A stretch of DNA of 64,000 bases from CAJCIT01 sp963771305 (lineage in GTDB: Bacteria; Acidobacteriota; Terriglobia; Bryobacterales; Bryobacteraceae): contig CAVYTS010000010.1 of assembly GCA_963771305.1 (NCBI GenBank), positions 1 through 64,000 of the forward strand. The letters run 5' to 3'. The notes beneath the pieces are model-generated. The model was not told where the DNA came from. It worked only from the letters and a program-made list of their open reading frames with translations, and did no database searches. The position numbers were made by a program, and so were the translations under genes. This document shows positions 44,280 through 52,083 of the stretch, piece by piece (position 1 is the stretch's first letter; the number at the start of each line of letters is the position of its first letter).

Positions 44280-45632
44280 CTAGAACGGAGCCGACAAGTC
44301 TTCAATCTTCCAGATCATTCGAGCTCCCTTTGGGATGACAGTACCGCTGCTGGTCAAAAAGAATGTGGCGACACCTGGGATTGTCGGTGCGTGGAACTCC
44401 TCGTCCACGTATTCTCGCTCGGGCATCTCCTTGAAGTGAAGGTGTTTCTTGCTCAAGAATGGCTGTACGCCCGCTACTCCGGTCAGAGAGACCAGGCTGC
44501 CATAGAACTGCATGGCGCCGGTCGGAGTGTCGAGGGTGTCGAACTCGAGCGATATCAGATATGCGCCCTGCTGAGAAACTAGGTCCGGCGCGGTTGCGCC
44601 GTTCATTCTCAGAACTCGCCTGATGATGGTGTGCAGTGTTGAGCCGACCGGGATTGGATCGCCCCCTTTGGGCCGGATCAATTCGACGGTCGAAGCCTGA
44701 ATTGGCTGTCCGGCGTACGCCGTGGCCGGTTCAATGGGTTCGTCTAGCATTACTGGAACGGTGAGCGCGATTGGGAGGGTAGGCCGCCGCAAAGCGGAGT
44801 CCGTCTCGTGCTGCCGTAGCGACGGAGCATCGTTCGTTGAAGCCCCAGCCGATTCCTTTGCCGCAGGCGTCAGGGTGAGATAGGACTCCGCTTCAAAAGC
44901 GCGGCAGTGACTAAAGTCCATGCGACTATGGATCAATCCCCCGCTGGCTTCAGCTGCATCAATGGTGATCGTGGCAGGAAGCAGGACGCTCTTGCCTGTG
45001 ATCATCGCAAGACTGTATTCAAGGGCGGCGTTAACTCGGACGTAAGGGAGATTCGCTGGTAACTCCGTGGCCTCCACAAAAACGGAGACGAGCGTCGAGT
45101 CCCCGGCGTCGACCCAAAAGGAGCCCCGTTCTCCAGTAATTCCTCTGACCGCGTCCCAAACCAACTCCCAGTGTTTTTGGCCGAGACGAGATTGGAAATC
45201 CCAACGGAACACCTGCTTGCCTTGACGCAGTTCCTGCTGCACGAAGTGAACAGAGTAAGAATTGTGCAGAAACAGGTTGTTTGGGAGAGCGGCAAAAAAG
45301 CCGGTGGTCGTCATGCCTTGGCCGATCATGTCTGACAGCTCCCGGTTCGAAAACTTCTTCTGGCCAGGCCACGAGTAAACTTCCTTGTTGTCGACGTACC
45401 CGATCTCAACCCGCAAACGGTCGGAGTCGATTGCGCCAGCAGGACCGGCCTGCTGCTCGCGAGCCACCGTCTCGACGCAAGTGTAGTTCGGTACTTTGCT
45501 GAGCAGCTCCATCGCTCTCCGCCTGATCTTGACCCATCGCTCAACGTTAGGCGGCAAATCGCCCTGTCGGGCATAACAGAAAGCAAGAGCGCCGGCGAGG
45601 AGCACGATCTGGCAAAGAGGCCTTTGGAACAC
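44280..45632 (-). CDS. Secreted paralog 3 of an unrecognised acidobacterial family
   Basis: 450 residues, signal peptide (IVLLAGALAFCYA). Layout as in the two paralogs downstream: 'RRRAMELLSKVPNYTCVETVAREQQ', 'DRLRVEIGYVDNKEVYSWPGQKKFSNRELSDMIGQGMTTTGFFAALPNNLFLHNSYSVHFVQ', 'YSLAMITGKSVLLPATITIDA', 'FSHCRAFEAESYLTL', and the module 'IALTVPVMLDEPIEPATAYAGQPIQASTVELIRPKGGDPIPVGSTLHTIIRRVLRM'. A distinctive end is 'FLTSSGTVIPKGARMIWKIEDL'. Separated from paralog 2 by 374 bp, so probably its own transcription unit. Function unknown. Confidence 0.75.
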   Translation of the reverse strand: MFQRPLCQIVLLAGALAFCYARQGDLPPNVERWVKIRRRAMELLSKVPNYTCVETVAREQQAGPAGAIDSDRLRVEIGYVDNKEVYSWPGQKKFSNRELSDMIGQGMTTTGFFAALPNNLFLHNSYSVHFVQQELRQGKQVFRWDFQSRLGQKHWELVWDAVRGITGERGSFWVDAGDSTLVSVFVEATELPANLPYVRVNAALEYSLAMITGKSVLLPATITIDAAEASGGLIHSRMDFSHCRAFEAESYLTLTPAAKESAGASTNDAPSLRQHETDSALRRPTLPIALTVPVMLDEPIEPATAYAGQPIQASTVELIRPKGGDPIPVGSTLHTIIRRVLRMNGATAPDLVSQQGAYLISLEFDTLDTPTGAMQFYGSLVSLTGVAGVQPFLSKKHLHFKEMPEREYVDEEFHAPTIPGVATFFLTSSGTVIPKGARMIWKIEDLSAPF

Positions 45633-46114
45633 AGAGGTTTCTCACTCTTAGTCTATGGGTGCGGCGTTACCGTTGCGTACCTGGCCGGCTTGGTGCGCGG
45701 CGGCTTCTCGGAGCTGGGAGCCCGGACAACCACAGTCCGTCTATCCGCCGTTGTTTGCCGAGACCGAAAGCAAAGAATATTCCTTTCGAGCCATCCCGGC
45801 ACTGGCCAGACTGTCCTTCCTCGCAGATCTTGCGAGAAAAGTGTCGCATCTCGACGATGGTCATCGCACCAAGATTGTCGTTAGGCCCTGAGAAACGCTG
45901 GATCCTTATCGGGAGTGCCGAGACGAGGAGCGCTGCGGTGATGCCAGCAGAGGGCATTTCCGATCCGGATCTGGCGTTTACGGAGACTTATCGTGCCAAG
46001 TAAACATAAGCTTAATGTTCAGAATAAGTTCCGAGTAAACTCGCATTCCTATGCAGAAGTATTCGTAACCATAGTTCTCTGCCGGATGTCATAACCACTA
46101 GCGAGGAGGCGAGC
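45633..46114. other. Intergenic stretch with one doubtful short frame
   Basis: About 480 bp. A plus-strand frame at 45655-45891 ends 'YPPLFAETESKEYSFRAIPALARLSFLADLARKVSHLDDGHRTKIVVRP', which has coding-like composition, but it has no RBS or known domain. I do not call it a gene. An RBS (GCGAGGAGG) precedes the 46115 gene. Confidence 0.3.
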
Positions 46115-46768
46115 ATGGCAAAGATGTCCCTGGTTGCTCTGGTAACGCTCGTCACGGCGGCTGGTGCGCCCGCTCAATCGGCTCCGCCGCCGACAGCTTA
46201 TTCGGCGACGATGCTGGTAACGCTCACGAGCGGCCCAGCGGTCTACGGAAAAAAGGTCTACCGCGACGGCGCGAGAATGATGGTCGAACAGTTCGAGGAT
46301 GCTCCCAATCCTATCGGAGCCTTCCTGGCGCCCACTGTCCAGGCGCACCGGAGTCGCGTCTACTACAACCTCGACACGCGCAAATGGTTCGGCACAGACG
46401 CGAACGAGGGTCCGTCGACTGCGCTCGATATGCCTGCCTCAGTTTCGCTGAATTGCCGCACCGGGACTTTCCAAACTTTGTGGGACGATCCGTTCGAGCA
46501 TTCGGCCAAGTTGATGGAGGAGTTCAATCGCCAAAATCCTGTCGAAACGGGAAACGCGACCCTGAATGGCTTCTCGACCAGGATTCTTGAGAGCACGACC
46601 GGCGCCGGGAAAACGAAGATCTGGCTCGACACGAAGTACGGTGTGATCGTCAAGGCCGAGGCGCAAGGCAAGGTGTTTTTCGAGCTGAGGAAGCTTACGG
46701 TGGAGCGGCCGAAAGCGTCGCTTCTGACCGAGCCTTCCTACTGCGCCTTCGCGGTCGGGGCGCCGTAG
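46115..46768 (+). CDS. Secreted protein of unknown function
   Basis: 217 residues, RBS GAGGAGG, signal peptide (SLVALVTLVTAAGAPAQ). Strand-rich body: 'AYSATMLVTLTSGPAVYGKKVYRDGARMMVEQFED', 'HRSRVYYNLDTRKWFGTD', 'NGFSTRILESTTGAGKTKIWLDTKYGVIVKAEAQGKVFFELRKLTVERP'. The pattern of a protein reporting on a substrate in strand repeats recalls the LolA/LppX-like or DUF4412-type lipoprotein-sorting folds, but I cannot confirm that. Single gene, flanked by a divergent secreted paralog. Confidence 0.65.
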   Translation: MAKMSLVALVTLVTAAGAPAQSAPPPTAYSATMLVTLTSGPAVYGKKVYRDGARMMVEQFEDAPNPIGAFLAPTVQAHRSRVYYNLDTRKWFGTDANEGPSTALDMPASVSLNCRTGTFQTLWDDPFEHSAKLMEEFNRQNPVETGNATLNGFSTRILESTTGAGKTKIWLDTKYGVIVKAEAQGKVFFELRKLTVERPKASLLTEPSYCAFAVGAP

Positions 46769-46837
46769 CATTGGTTCCTTCGAAACGCCTCGGATTTTCT
46801 CGCTTCGGCAGTAAGTCGCATCGAACTGTGTGACCAC

Positions 46838-46942
46838 TTAGTGGCCTCGGTTGCGCTCCGACATCAGCCAGATCGAAGCCGACGCGATCGCGGCACTGAG
46901 CAGAGCCATTACGGGAACGGGTTTTCCGAATTGCTCTCCCAT
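46838..46942 (-). CDS. Possible 34-residue membrane peptide
   Basis: A minus-strand frame encodes a 34-residue peptide with one hydrophobic helix (VMALLSAAIASASIWLM) flanked by charged ends. It is divergent from the 46945 gene with starts 2 nt apart. No clear RBS. Low confidence. Confidence 0.25.
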   Translation of the reverse strand: MGEQFGKPVPVMALLSAAIASASIWLMSERNRGH

Positions 46943-46944
46943 TC

Positions 46945-47199
46945 ATGGCACTCATCTCGGCCAACGTGTTCTGGAAGTCTGGCTCGATTCTCAACCGAGC
47001 GACCCTATATAGTGTGATGCTGGTCGTCACGCTGGTCTCCTTGGCCATCTACGGATGTGTTGCTTTAGTGCCCCCCAGGGCGAAGCCCGCTTCCTTATTC
47101 CTTATCGTTCCCCTGGTGTCATGGCTCTTCATCGCCGCAACTGTTCCAGTAGCAGCGTTCCTGTCTCGCAGGCTGTCACGCCAAGGAGACCGTTCCTAG
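46945..47199 (+). CDS. Small two-helix membrane protein
   Basis: 84 residues with two hydrophobic helices ('ATLYSVMLVVTLVSLAIYGCVAL' and 'ASLFLIVPLVSWLFIAATVPVAAFLS'). The tail is basic (RRLSRQGDRS), consistent with an inner-membrane protein with a cytoplasmic C-terminus. No family recognised. Confidence 0.5.
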   Translation: MALISANVFWKSGSILNRATLYSVMLVVTLVSLAIYGCVALVPPRAKPASLFLIVPLVSWLFIAATVPVAAFLSRRLSRQGDRS

Positions 47200-47471
47200 G
47201 CTGAGAACACCAATGAGTACGTAGCCCCCGCAGGTGACGTCGTCCAAATGTCGGGTTTCTCGACCCTTACCCAGCCCAGCCGTTGAGCAGCCCTGACCGG
47301 TGGTTTTGAGGATTGTGAGAATTCTGAGAAGCGCCAAGCCACCTGCGATCTCTCATCTTCATCCTCGAGAGGCTCTGATACACAGGTCGTAGAGAGCGTG
47401 GGGCGTTGCTTGATGAGCACCACTTTGATGTGGCGCATTGAAGGCGGAGAACTAATCGCAGGCAGCGTCAC
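47196..47471 (-). CDS. Doubtful 91-residue hypothetical ORF
   Basis: Open frame on the minus strand, convergent with and overlapping the 46945 gene end by 4 bp. The sequence ('HIKVVLIKQRPTLSTTCVSEPLEDEDERSQVAWRFSEFSQSS') has balanced composition but no domain. Reported at low confidence. Confidence 0.25.
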   Translation of the reverse strand: MTLPAISSPPSMRHIKVVLIKQRPTLSTTCVSEPLEDEDERSQVAWRFSEFSQSSKPPVRAAQRLGWVRVEKPDIWTTSPAGATYSLVFSA

Positions 47472-47574
47472 CCGACCTAAGGTTATTCATGCTCTAAGCA
47501 GTGCATTGGACTCCAGCTGGACGCCACGCACCACACTTCTAGATGATGTGTTGGTCGTAAGTCTATGAGGAGTT

Positions 47575-47619
47575 TGGTGGACCTGGACGGGTTCGAACCG
47601 TCGACCTCTTCCATGCCAT
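47575..47619 (-). tRNA. tRNA-Ala(GGC) 3' fragment, anticodon loop to CCA (candidate att site)
   Basis: On the minus strand the last 45 nt of a tRNA are visible: anticodon loop ATGGCAT, anticodon-stem 3' strand GGAAG, variable loop AGGTC, T arm GACGG-TTCGAAC-CCGTC, acceptor 3' strand CAGGTCC, discriminator A and CCA. The complementary GGACCTG and the whole D arm are missing upstream, so no tRNA can form. Breakage in the anticodon loop with an intact 3' end is the usual footprint of tyrosine-recombinase integration at a tRNA gene. Confidence 0.7.
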
Positions 47620-47992
47620 TTAAGAAATATCAGTCAGTTGCAGACGTTTGGACCAGAAACAAAAGACTTAGCACGAGGTGATTTGGACGCCGGTGGACGC
47701 CACGGAGGCGTTTCTCGGAGTCTGGACACCAGACGGACTCCCGGTTGCGCGCTACGTGCCCTAATGCGCAAGGCTGTAATTGGCATCTCTTTGCCACGAC
47801 GTCAGCTCGGCGCTTCCCAACTACGAACTGACGGCGAACTCATCCGGCAGAGTGGGAAAACGTATACCCTGACCGAGGATTTGCACCGGGCAAACTCTTT
47901 TATTGGCAACCTACTGATTTTGAATGGTTAACTGGTTCCGACGAAGAGAACCCTTTGATAAGAACTAGCCAAAGATATTTGAAATTTCTAGA
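47620..47992. other. Unassigned DNA between tRNA fragment and small partner gene
   Basis: About 370 bp. No coding frame with recognisable features; it includes the 3' flank of the 47993 gene. An integrated element's edge would be expected here given the tRNA fragment, but I see no repeat marking it. Confidence 0.35.
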
Positions 47993-48391
47993 TCAGCCCG
48001 CTTGAGCGATTTTTTGTGTTGGATAGCCGAGGATAGTGGTGACACGGCCGGTGTCGCGATCGGAGTAGACGAAGGCGGATCCCTCAATGCGATAGTGGCC
48101 CTTCCATTCGATGGCGAAGCTGGTATCGGTCTCTTCCAGGGAGATCGGTTCGGGGTCGCCATCTCTGGCGAGACGGGCCGCAAGTTGGTCGGTGACGTCG
48201 AGTAGCCAGGCATCACCGGTGTCGGTAGCGAAGAGGACGAGTTGGCCGATGGTGACAATACGCCCGTCGTGATCGGAGGCCTTGTCTTGGATGTAGGCAA
48301 TCTCGTCGGCCAGGCGGAAGCCCTTGCCGTCCACCACCTGTCTAGCCTGTCCGCGTTTGATAGTTCTGCGGCCCACCGTTTTTCTCTCCAT
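47993..48391 (-). CDS. Small uncharacterised protein, divergent partner of the 48410 gene
   Basis: 132 residues from ATG 48391. The open frame extends to 48937, but beyond 48391 it is only the antisense of the larger gene. Sequence features: basic N-terminus 'RKTVGRRTIKRGQARQVVDGKGFRLADEIAYIQDKASDHDGRIVTIGQLVLFATDTGDAWLLDVTDQLAARLARDGDPEP', then 'EETDTSFAIEWKGHYRIEGSAFVYSDRDTGRVTTILGYPTQ'. I recall similar small proteins encoded beside members of the same large family elsewhere, with unknown function. Only 18 bp separate its ATG from that of the 48410 gene, so the two share one regulatory region. Confidence 0.6.
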   Translation of the reverse strand: MERKTVGRRTIKRGQARQVVDGKGFRLADEIAYIQDKASDHDGRIVTIGQLVLFATDTGDAWLLDVTDQLAARLARDGDPEPISLEETDTSFAIEWKGHYRIEGSAFVYSDRDTGRVTTILGYPTQKIAQAG

Positions 48392-48409
48392 CGAGTATAG
48401 TGCGTTGAC

Positions 48410-49630
48410 ATGGAACGGTTCATCCATTTGTTCGCGGATTTCCTGTCCTTGGTCTATCACTGCTTCGACCGCATCGTCATTCACGGGTACTTGAACGGTT
48501 TGTCCCGGCCCGAGCAGGTGGTCTATTTCTTTCGGCAGGTCCTTGGCATCCCGGTGGTGAGCAAAGAGATTCTCAGCCAGCGCACCAACGACTACCGGGA
48601 TTGGGTCGAGGCCTACGCCCGCAACCACAAGATCCCGATCGAGTGGGCGGAGAAAGGGACCCGCAAAGGGGACTACGTCCTGCCCGCGCTGCGCCGCTTG
48701 GAGAAGAAGAACGCCTACGGCGTCTACTTCATCTTCAAAAGCATGGAGCAAGGCCGAACCTTCCGCATCAGCGTGCCCAAATTCCCGACCAAGGATCCGA
48801 ACCATCGCATTCTGGCACACCAACGAAGCCGCTTCACCCACTACTACTTCTATATCCGGGATGCAGTCCTGGGGCCCATCATCGTGCGTGTGGCGAGTTT
48901 CTTTCCCTTTTCTGCCACCTACTGGCTCAACGGCCACTCTTTCATCGAACAGGAACTGAAGCGAAAGCAGATCGGTTTCCGCAAAAACGACAATGCTTTC
49001 CTGGCGGTGGATAATGTGGCCGAACTACAGGCGGCCGCCGACCGGCTGAGCGCAGAGATCATCGGCAAGCAACTCGACTACTGGACATTCCTGTTGGGGC
49101 CGAAGTTCTCCAAAAAGGAACGCAGCCAAATGAACCTGTCGCGGTTTTACGCCATCGCCCAGATCGAGTACTGCCGCAACTTCATCTTCAAACGCCACTT
49201 TCCCATCCACAAGATCTTCGAGCGAAGCTGTGAACTCGGGCTCTGGCGGCTGACGGCCAATCGCATCAGCGAGATCTTCGGCGTCCGGCTCAACAAGCGA
49301 CTGCGCGGCAAACTGGCGACGGTCATCGAGCAGATCGAGCACGGTCATCATGTCTTCCGGGCCTATTGGAAAAACTCCTTCCTCAAACAGTATGAAAAGT
49401 TTTCCCGGTTCCTGCGCAACGAACTGGTTTCCAACAATCTGCGCGATTTCGGATTGAAGAAGGGTCTCAATCATCTCGATGCCGTGCGCAAACGATTCCA
49501 GATCATTACGGATCGTTTCCGATTGCCAGGCCCACTGGCTCAACGTCCATGTGGATTTCCCGCTGCTGCAACGTCTAGCCTTGCCCGTGACGATCGGTAC
49601 CGTCCGTTACCCCGGAATCAAAATCCATGA
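48410..49630 (+). CDS. Large uncharacterised multicopy-family protein, copy 1 (N-terminal ORF, frameshifted)
   Basis: 407-codon ORF. It shares a pattern with the product of 55286-56908: 'DRIVIHGYLNGL' near the start, 'HYYFYIRDAVLGPIIVRVASFFPFSATYWLNGHSF' versus 'THYSFHILDREWGHITIKMSGHPPFPVQIILNGHEY', 'IEYCRNFIFKRHF' versus 'FEYSRNLIFARGD', and 'FLRNELVSNNLRDFGLKKGLNHLDAVRKRF'. I recall this family as widespread, often multi-copy, and annotated hypothetical. At about 49515-49540 the frame is lost: the last roughly 35 residues here are out of frame and the true C-terminus continues in the 49479-50027 frame. Full length would be about 540 residues, as in copy 2. No active-site motif can be named. 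Confidence 0.65.
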   Translation: MERFIHLFADFLSLVYHCFDRIVIHGYLNGLSRPEQVVYFFRQVLGIPVVSKEILSQRTNDYRDWVEAYARNHKIPIEWAEKGTRKGDYVLPALRRLEKKNAYGVYFIFKSMEQGRTFRISVPKFPTKDPNHRILAHQRSRFTHYYFYIRDAVLGPIIVRVASFFPFSATYWLNGHSFIEQELKRKQIGFRKNDNAFLAVDNVAELQAAADRLSAEIIGKQLDYWTFLLGPKFSKKERSQMNLSRFYAIAQIEYCRNFIFKRHFPIHKIFERSCELGLWRLTANRISEIFGVRLNKRLRGKLATVIEQIEHGHHVFRAYWKNSFLKQYEKFSRFLRNELVSNNLRDFGLKKGLNHLDAVRKRFQIITDRFRLPGPLAQRPCGFPAAATSSLARDDRYRPLPRNQNP

Positions 49631-50027
49631 ACCGCGGATCATTCGCCTGATGGAAGTACTCCTGCATGGTGCCACCACCGTCGGCGGCTGGACGGCCAAA
49701 CAGATTCACCAAGCTGTGCTCACCACCTTCGACCTTTCCGCCAAAACCTACGGTCTGAACCAACTCCGTTACGACCTTCGCAAATTGAAAGGTCATGGTC
49801 TGCTCGAACGCGACGGCCGCCGCTATGCCTACCGCCTCACTTCCAAAGGACTACAGGTTGCGCTGCTGTTCCTGTTCTTCCACAAGCGCCTCTGCGGCCC
49901 TCTCGCCAACAGCCGCTTCCACCACAAGCCTGATCCCGCATCTCGACCAAACAGCAAATTGGAAGCCGCCTATCACAAGGCCGACAAGGCGATACAGGAT
50001 ATCGTCGACCTGCTGGCCGCCGCCTGA
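49479..50027 (+). pseudogene. Multicopy-family protein, copy 1, C-terminal winged-helix part
   Basis: In frame with the family's C-terminus from about 49535: 'AHWLNVHVDFPLLQRLALPVTIGTVRYPGIKIHEPRIIRLMEVLLHGATTVGGWTAKQIHQAVLTTF' and a winged-helix-like segment 'LNQLRYDLRKLKGHGLLERDGRRYAYRLTSKGLQVALLFLFFHKRLCGPL', ending 'LEAAYHKADKAIQDIVDLLAAA'. Copy 2 has the matching 'RQAAYDLKKFRGKRIVVRIGKSHRYETSPDGLRAISALVLLRDNILRALV' and ends 'LGIAA'. The first ATG is an accident of the overlap. With the 48410 ORF it forms one gene interrupted by a frameshift, unless programmed shifting occurs. Confidence 0.65.
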
Positions 50028-50112
50028 TGTTACCTCTTCAAATGTTGAAGTATTCTTGTTTACGATCTTCGATCCAAGAATCTAATCATGCCCAGAATGG
50101 TATGTAGCGAGC
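50028..50112 (+). repeat. Long imperfect inverted repeat, left copy (IR-L)
   Basis: Begins at the base after the stop codon of the 49479-50027 frame. Aligns with the reverse complement of 57291-57373 with constant spacing: TGTTAC, TGTTGAAGTA, TTTACGAT, TCCAAGAATCTAAT, ATG and AGCGAGC are identical. About 70 percent overall identity by hand count. It includes a small hairpin CTTCAA-ATG-TTGAAG (50036-50050). Confidence 0.65.
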
Positions 50113-50277
50113 GAAACGCCGGGATGTACCTACGGTCTCGTCGGGCTTAATTTGACCTGCCTCTATCGCTGCAGCGATCACCTGAGTCACAATCGCACTC
50201 TTGTTTTCCGATACGTGGAATCTCTCGCGAAGCGATTGGTTAGTCATGCAACACTCCCTTTTGTTAATATCGACACC

Positions 50278-51090
50278 GTGCGGGTCTACGTGTCTTCCAC
50301 ATTCGAGGATCTGAAAGTCCACCGAGCCGCCTGCATTCGTGTGCTACGACAACTCGGACATGAAGTGGTCTCGATGGAAGACTATGTGGCTGAAAGTTCC
50401 ATTCCGGTTGACAAGGTAGTCGCGGATGTCAAGAGCTGTGATGTTTATGTCGTGTTGGTAGCTTGGCGCTACGGGTTTGTTCCCGATCAATCGCGCGTAA
50501 CCGTGGATGTGCCGGGTGCCGTGAAAGGCGCGACCTCTATTACCGACTATGAGTATTTAGCCGCGGTGGAAGGTAAAATAAAACGGCTGGCGTTTCTCGT
50601 TCACGAGCGCGCACCATGGCCGCCGCATCTGATGGACGGTTTTGGGACTGCGGATAGTCGGCGAGACTTGAATAGCGTCCTGGCGTTTCGGGGGAAACTG
50701 CAAAAAGATCAGATGGTGGCTTTTTTCGAAGAGCCGGCAGACCTGGAGGCGCGGCTCACGGCAGCGGTCGCTTCAGTTGGCCTCCGCAGCCAGATGCTCC
50801 AGAATTCAGTCCAACTCCACGGCTCGATGGAGGGATTCGCTGCCGCAATTCCCATATCAGACAGTGGCCGGATGCCGCTGGACATGTTGATCAATGCCCA
50901 GCCGGCGCCTGAAATAGCGAGCATCGACATTCGAATGACGTGGTGGTCCACGCGCCTTTTTATGCTCGCCGTTGTTGCAGATTTGTTGACCGAGGTGCGC
51001 AGGATCGTTATCAACGACGGTATGATTTCATCGGAATGGTATCGACCGAACACGTTCGGACGATGTTGCGGGGTCTGCATCCCGAGGTAG
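50278..51090 (+). CDS. DUF4062 protein, N-terminal ORF (frameshifted gene)
   Basis: GTG 50278 is chosen because the DUF4062 domain starts there: 'VRVYVSSTFEDLKVHRAACIRVLRQLGHEVVSMEDYVAESSIPVDKVVADVKSCDVYVVLVAWRYGFVPDQ', followed by 'SITDYEYLAAVEGKIKRLAFLVHERAPWPPHLMD' and 'FRGKLQKDQMVAFFEEPADLEARLTAAVASV'. DUF4062 is a TIR/SEFIR-like Rossmann domain often found on NTPases in defence or signalling proteins. The second half ('DIRMTWWSTRLFMLAVVADLLTEVRRIVI') looks like another domain and continues in the 50940-51512 frame after a frameshift near 51020. No RBS seen before 50278. No NTPase domain follows, so it is a DUF4062-plus-unknown protein. Confidence 0.75.
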   Translation: MRVYVSSTFEDLKVHRAACIRVLRQLGHEVVSMEDYVAESSIPVDKVVADVKSCDVYVVLVAWRYGFVPDQSRVTVDVPGAVKGATSITDYEYLAAVEGKIKRLAFLVHERAPWPPHLMDGFGTADSRRDLNSVLAFRGKLQKDQMVAFFEEPADLEARLTAAVASVGLRSQMLQNSVQLHGSMEGFAAAIPISDSGRMPLDMLINAQPAPEIASIDIRMTWWSTRLFMLAVVADLLTEVRRIVINDGMISSEWYRPNTFGRCCGVCIPR

Positions 51091-51512
51091 ATCAGTTCGA
51101 GCGCGCACAACTACTAATTGAGCTACCTTCATCTTCAGCGGACGCGTTATCAGAGATCCTACGCCGGTGGCGCGAGGTTTTGCAGGAGCAGGAATTCCAG
51201 ACTGTCAAGGAGCAGGCCGTGCAAATAACAGTCACCAGAGCTGCCCTGGTCCGGTGGTTGGGCGACGGAATGTTAACAGGCGCCGTGCGTGTTATGAATC
51301 CCGATCAGACGACCATTCTTGATCTCTTGAGAGTAATTGACTACCCCAACGACTATGTCCCCGTTGTTGCGGAGGTGGCTGCCTCGAACCCGTTCCCTGC
51401 AGTGGGGTCTACCCAGTTGCGAGTGATTAATAAGGCCATGCTCAACGCGCAGCTTGCCAGGAATTACGTAGACGATATGCTCACCAGCCTTGGACTCCGT
51501 TTCCGCCTTTAG
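50940..51512 (+). pseudogene. DUF4062 gene, C-terminal part after a frameshift
   Basis: From about 51020 this frame reads 'YDFIGMVSTEHVRTMLRGLHPEVDQFERAQLLIELPSSSADALSEILRRWREVLQEQEF', which follows naturally from 'STRLFMLAVVADLLTEVRRIVI' of the preceding frame. The remainder (VTRAALVRWLGDGMLTGAVRVMNPDQTTILDLLRVIDYPNDYVPVVAEVAASNPFPAVGSTQLRVINKAMLNAQLARN) is helical, family unknown. The first ATG is not a real start. Intact gene length would be about 410 residues. Confidence 0.6.
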
Positions 51513-52083
51513 ATGCCGCCTCTGGAGTAGTTGGGGTTTCGAGTTCGCACTAAATGTGATCGTATGAAGTCGACTGACCCGGATGTAGGGATCATCCCAT
51601 CCTGCAACGTTTAGACGGCAGCTTCTTACGACTCATGATTGCTTGCTGTCAATAAATCCCCTTCCCATCAGCAAAGTGCCTGGGAGTTCCCGCTCCGAGA
51701 TGTGGCGGACGCCGCTCCGTCCCTATCACGCGCCACTCGGAGAATTGCTTTGACGCGGTCGCTTTGGGCCGTTCTTTTGGACGGCCGGCGAGGATTCCTC
51801 CTCGGGAAACGCCGTCCACCGAAGCCAGATCAGTAAGAAGTCCGCATCCCGTTGAGATAACGCGTGCGGTTCCACGCACGGGTCGTTAACGTCCCTTATC
51901 GGTAGCCAGCGGGCTAACAACTTCTCGGCCACTTCGCTGTTGATTGAGGGAATTATCGACAGGTATTACCCGCGCGGATTGCATTCGTGACGCTTCCCTG
52001 ACCGGCGCTTGCGGACGACGAAGGGCAGAAAGCCGGCATGGTGGCGACGCCTCTCGGGCGAACCTCCCGTCTCGGCTGCAACT
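51513..52083. other. Gene-poor stretch with a possible coding remnant
   Basis: About 570 bp between two convergent genes. On the minus strand 51726-51932 encodes 'EKLLARWLPIRDVNDPCVEPHALSQRDADFLLIWLRWTAFPEEE', which reads like real coding for a protein fragment, but I recognise no family and there is no start signal. Otherwise nothing seen. Confidence 0.3.

Noticed and set aside
48392..48937. N-terminal extension of the 47993-48391 protein to 48937
   Set aside because: The extra 182 codons are the antisense of the 48410 gene and have no RBS or domain. The ATG at 48391 fits the small-protein pattern.
49795..50085. ORF crossing IR-L
   Set aside because: It is a shadow frame of the winged-helix segment. 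Its end is similar to the peptide encoded by IR-R, which I mention under the inverted-repeat finding, but I do not call a gene.
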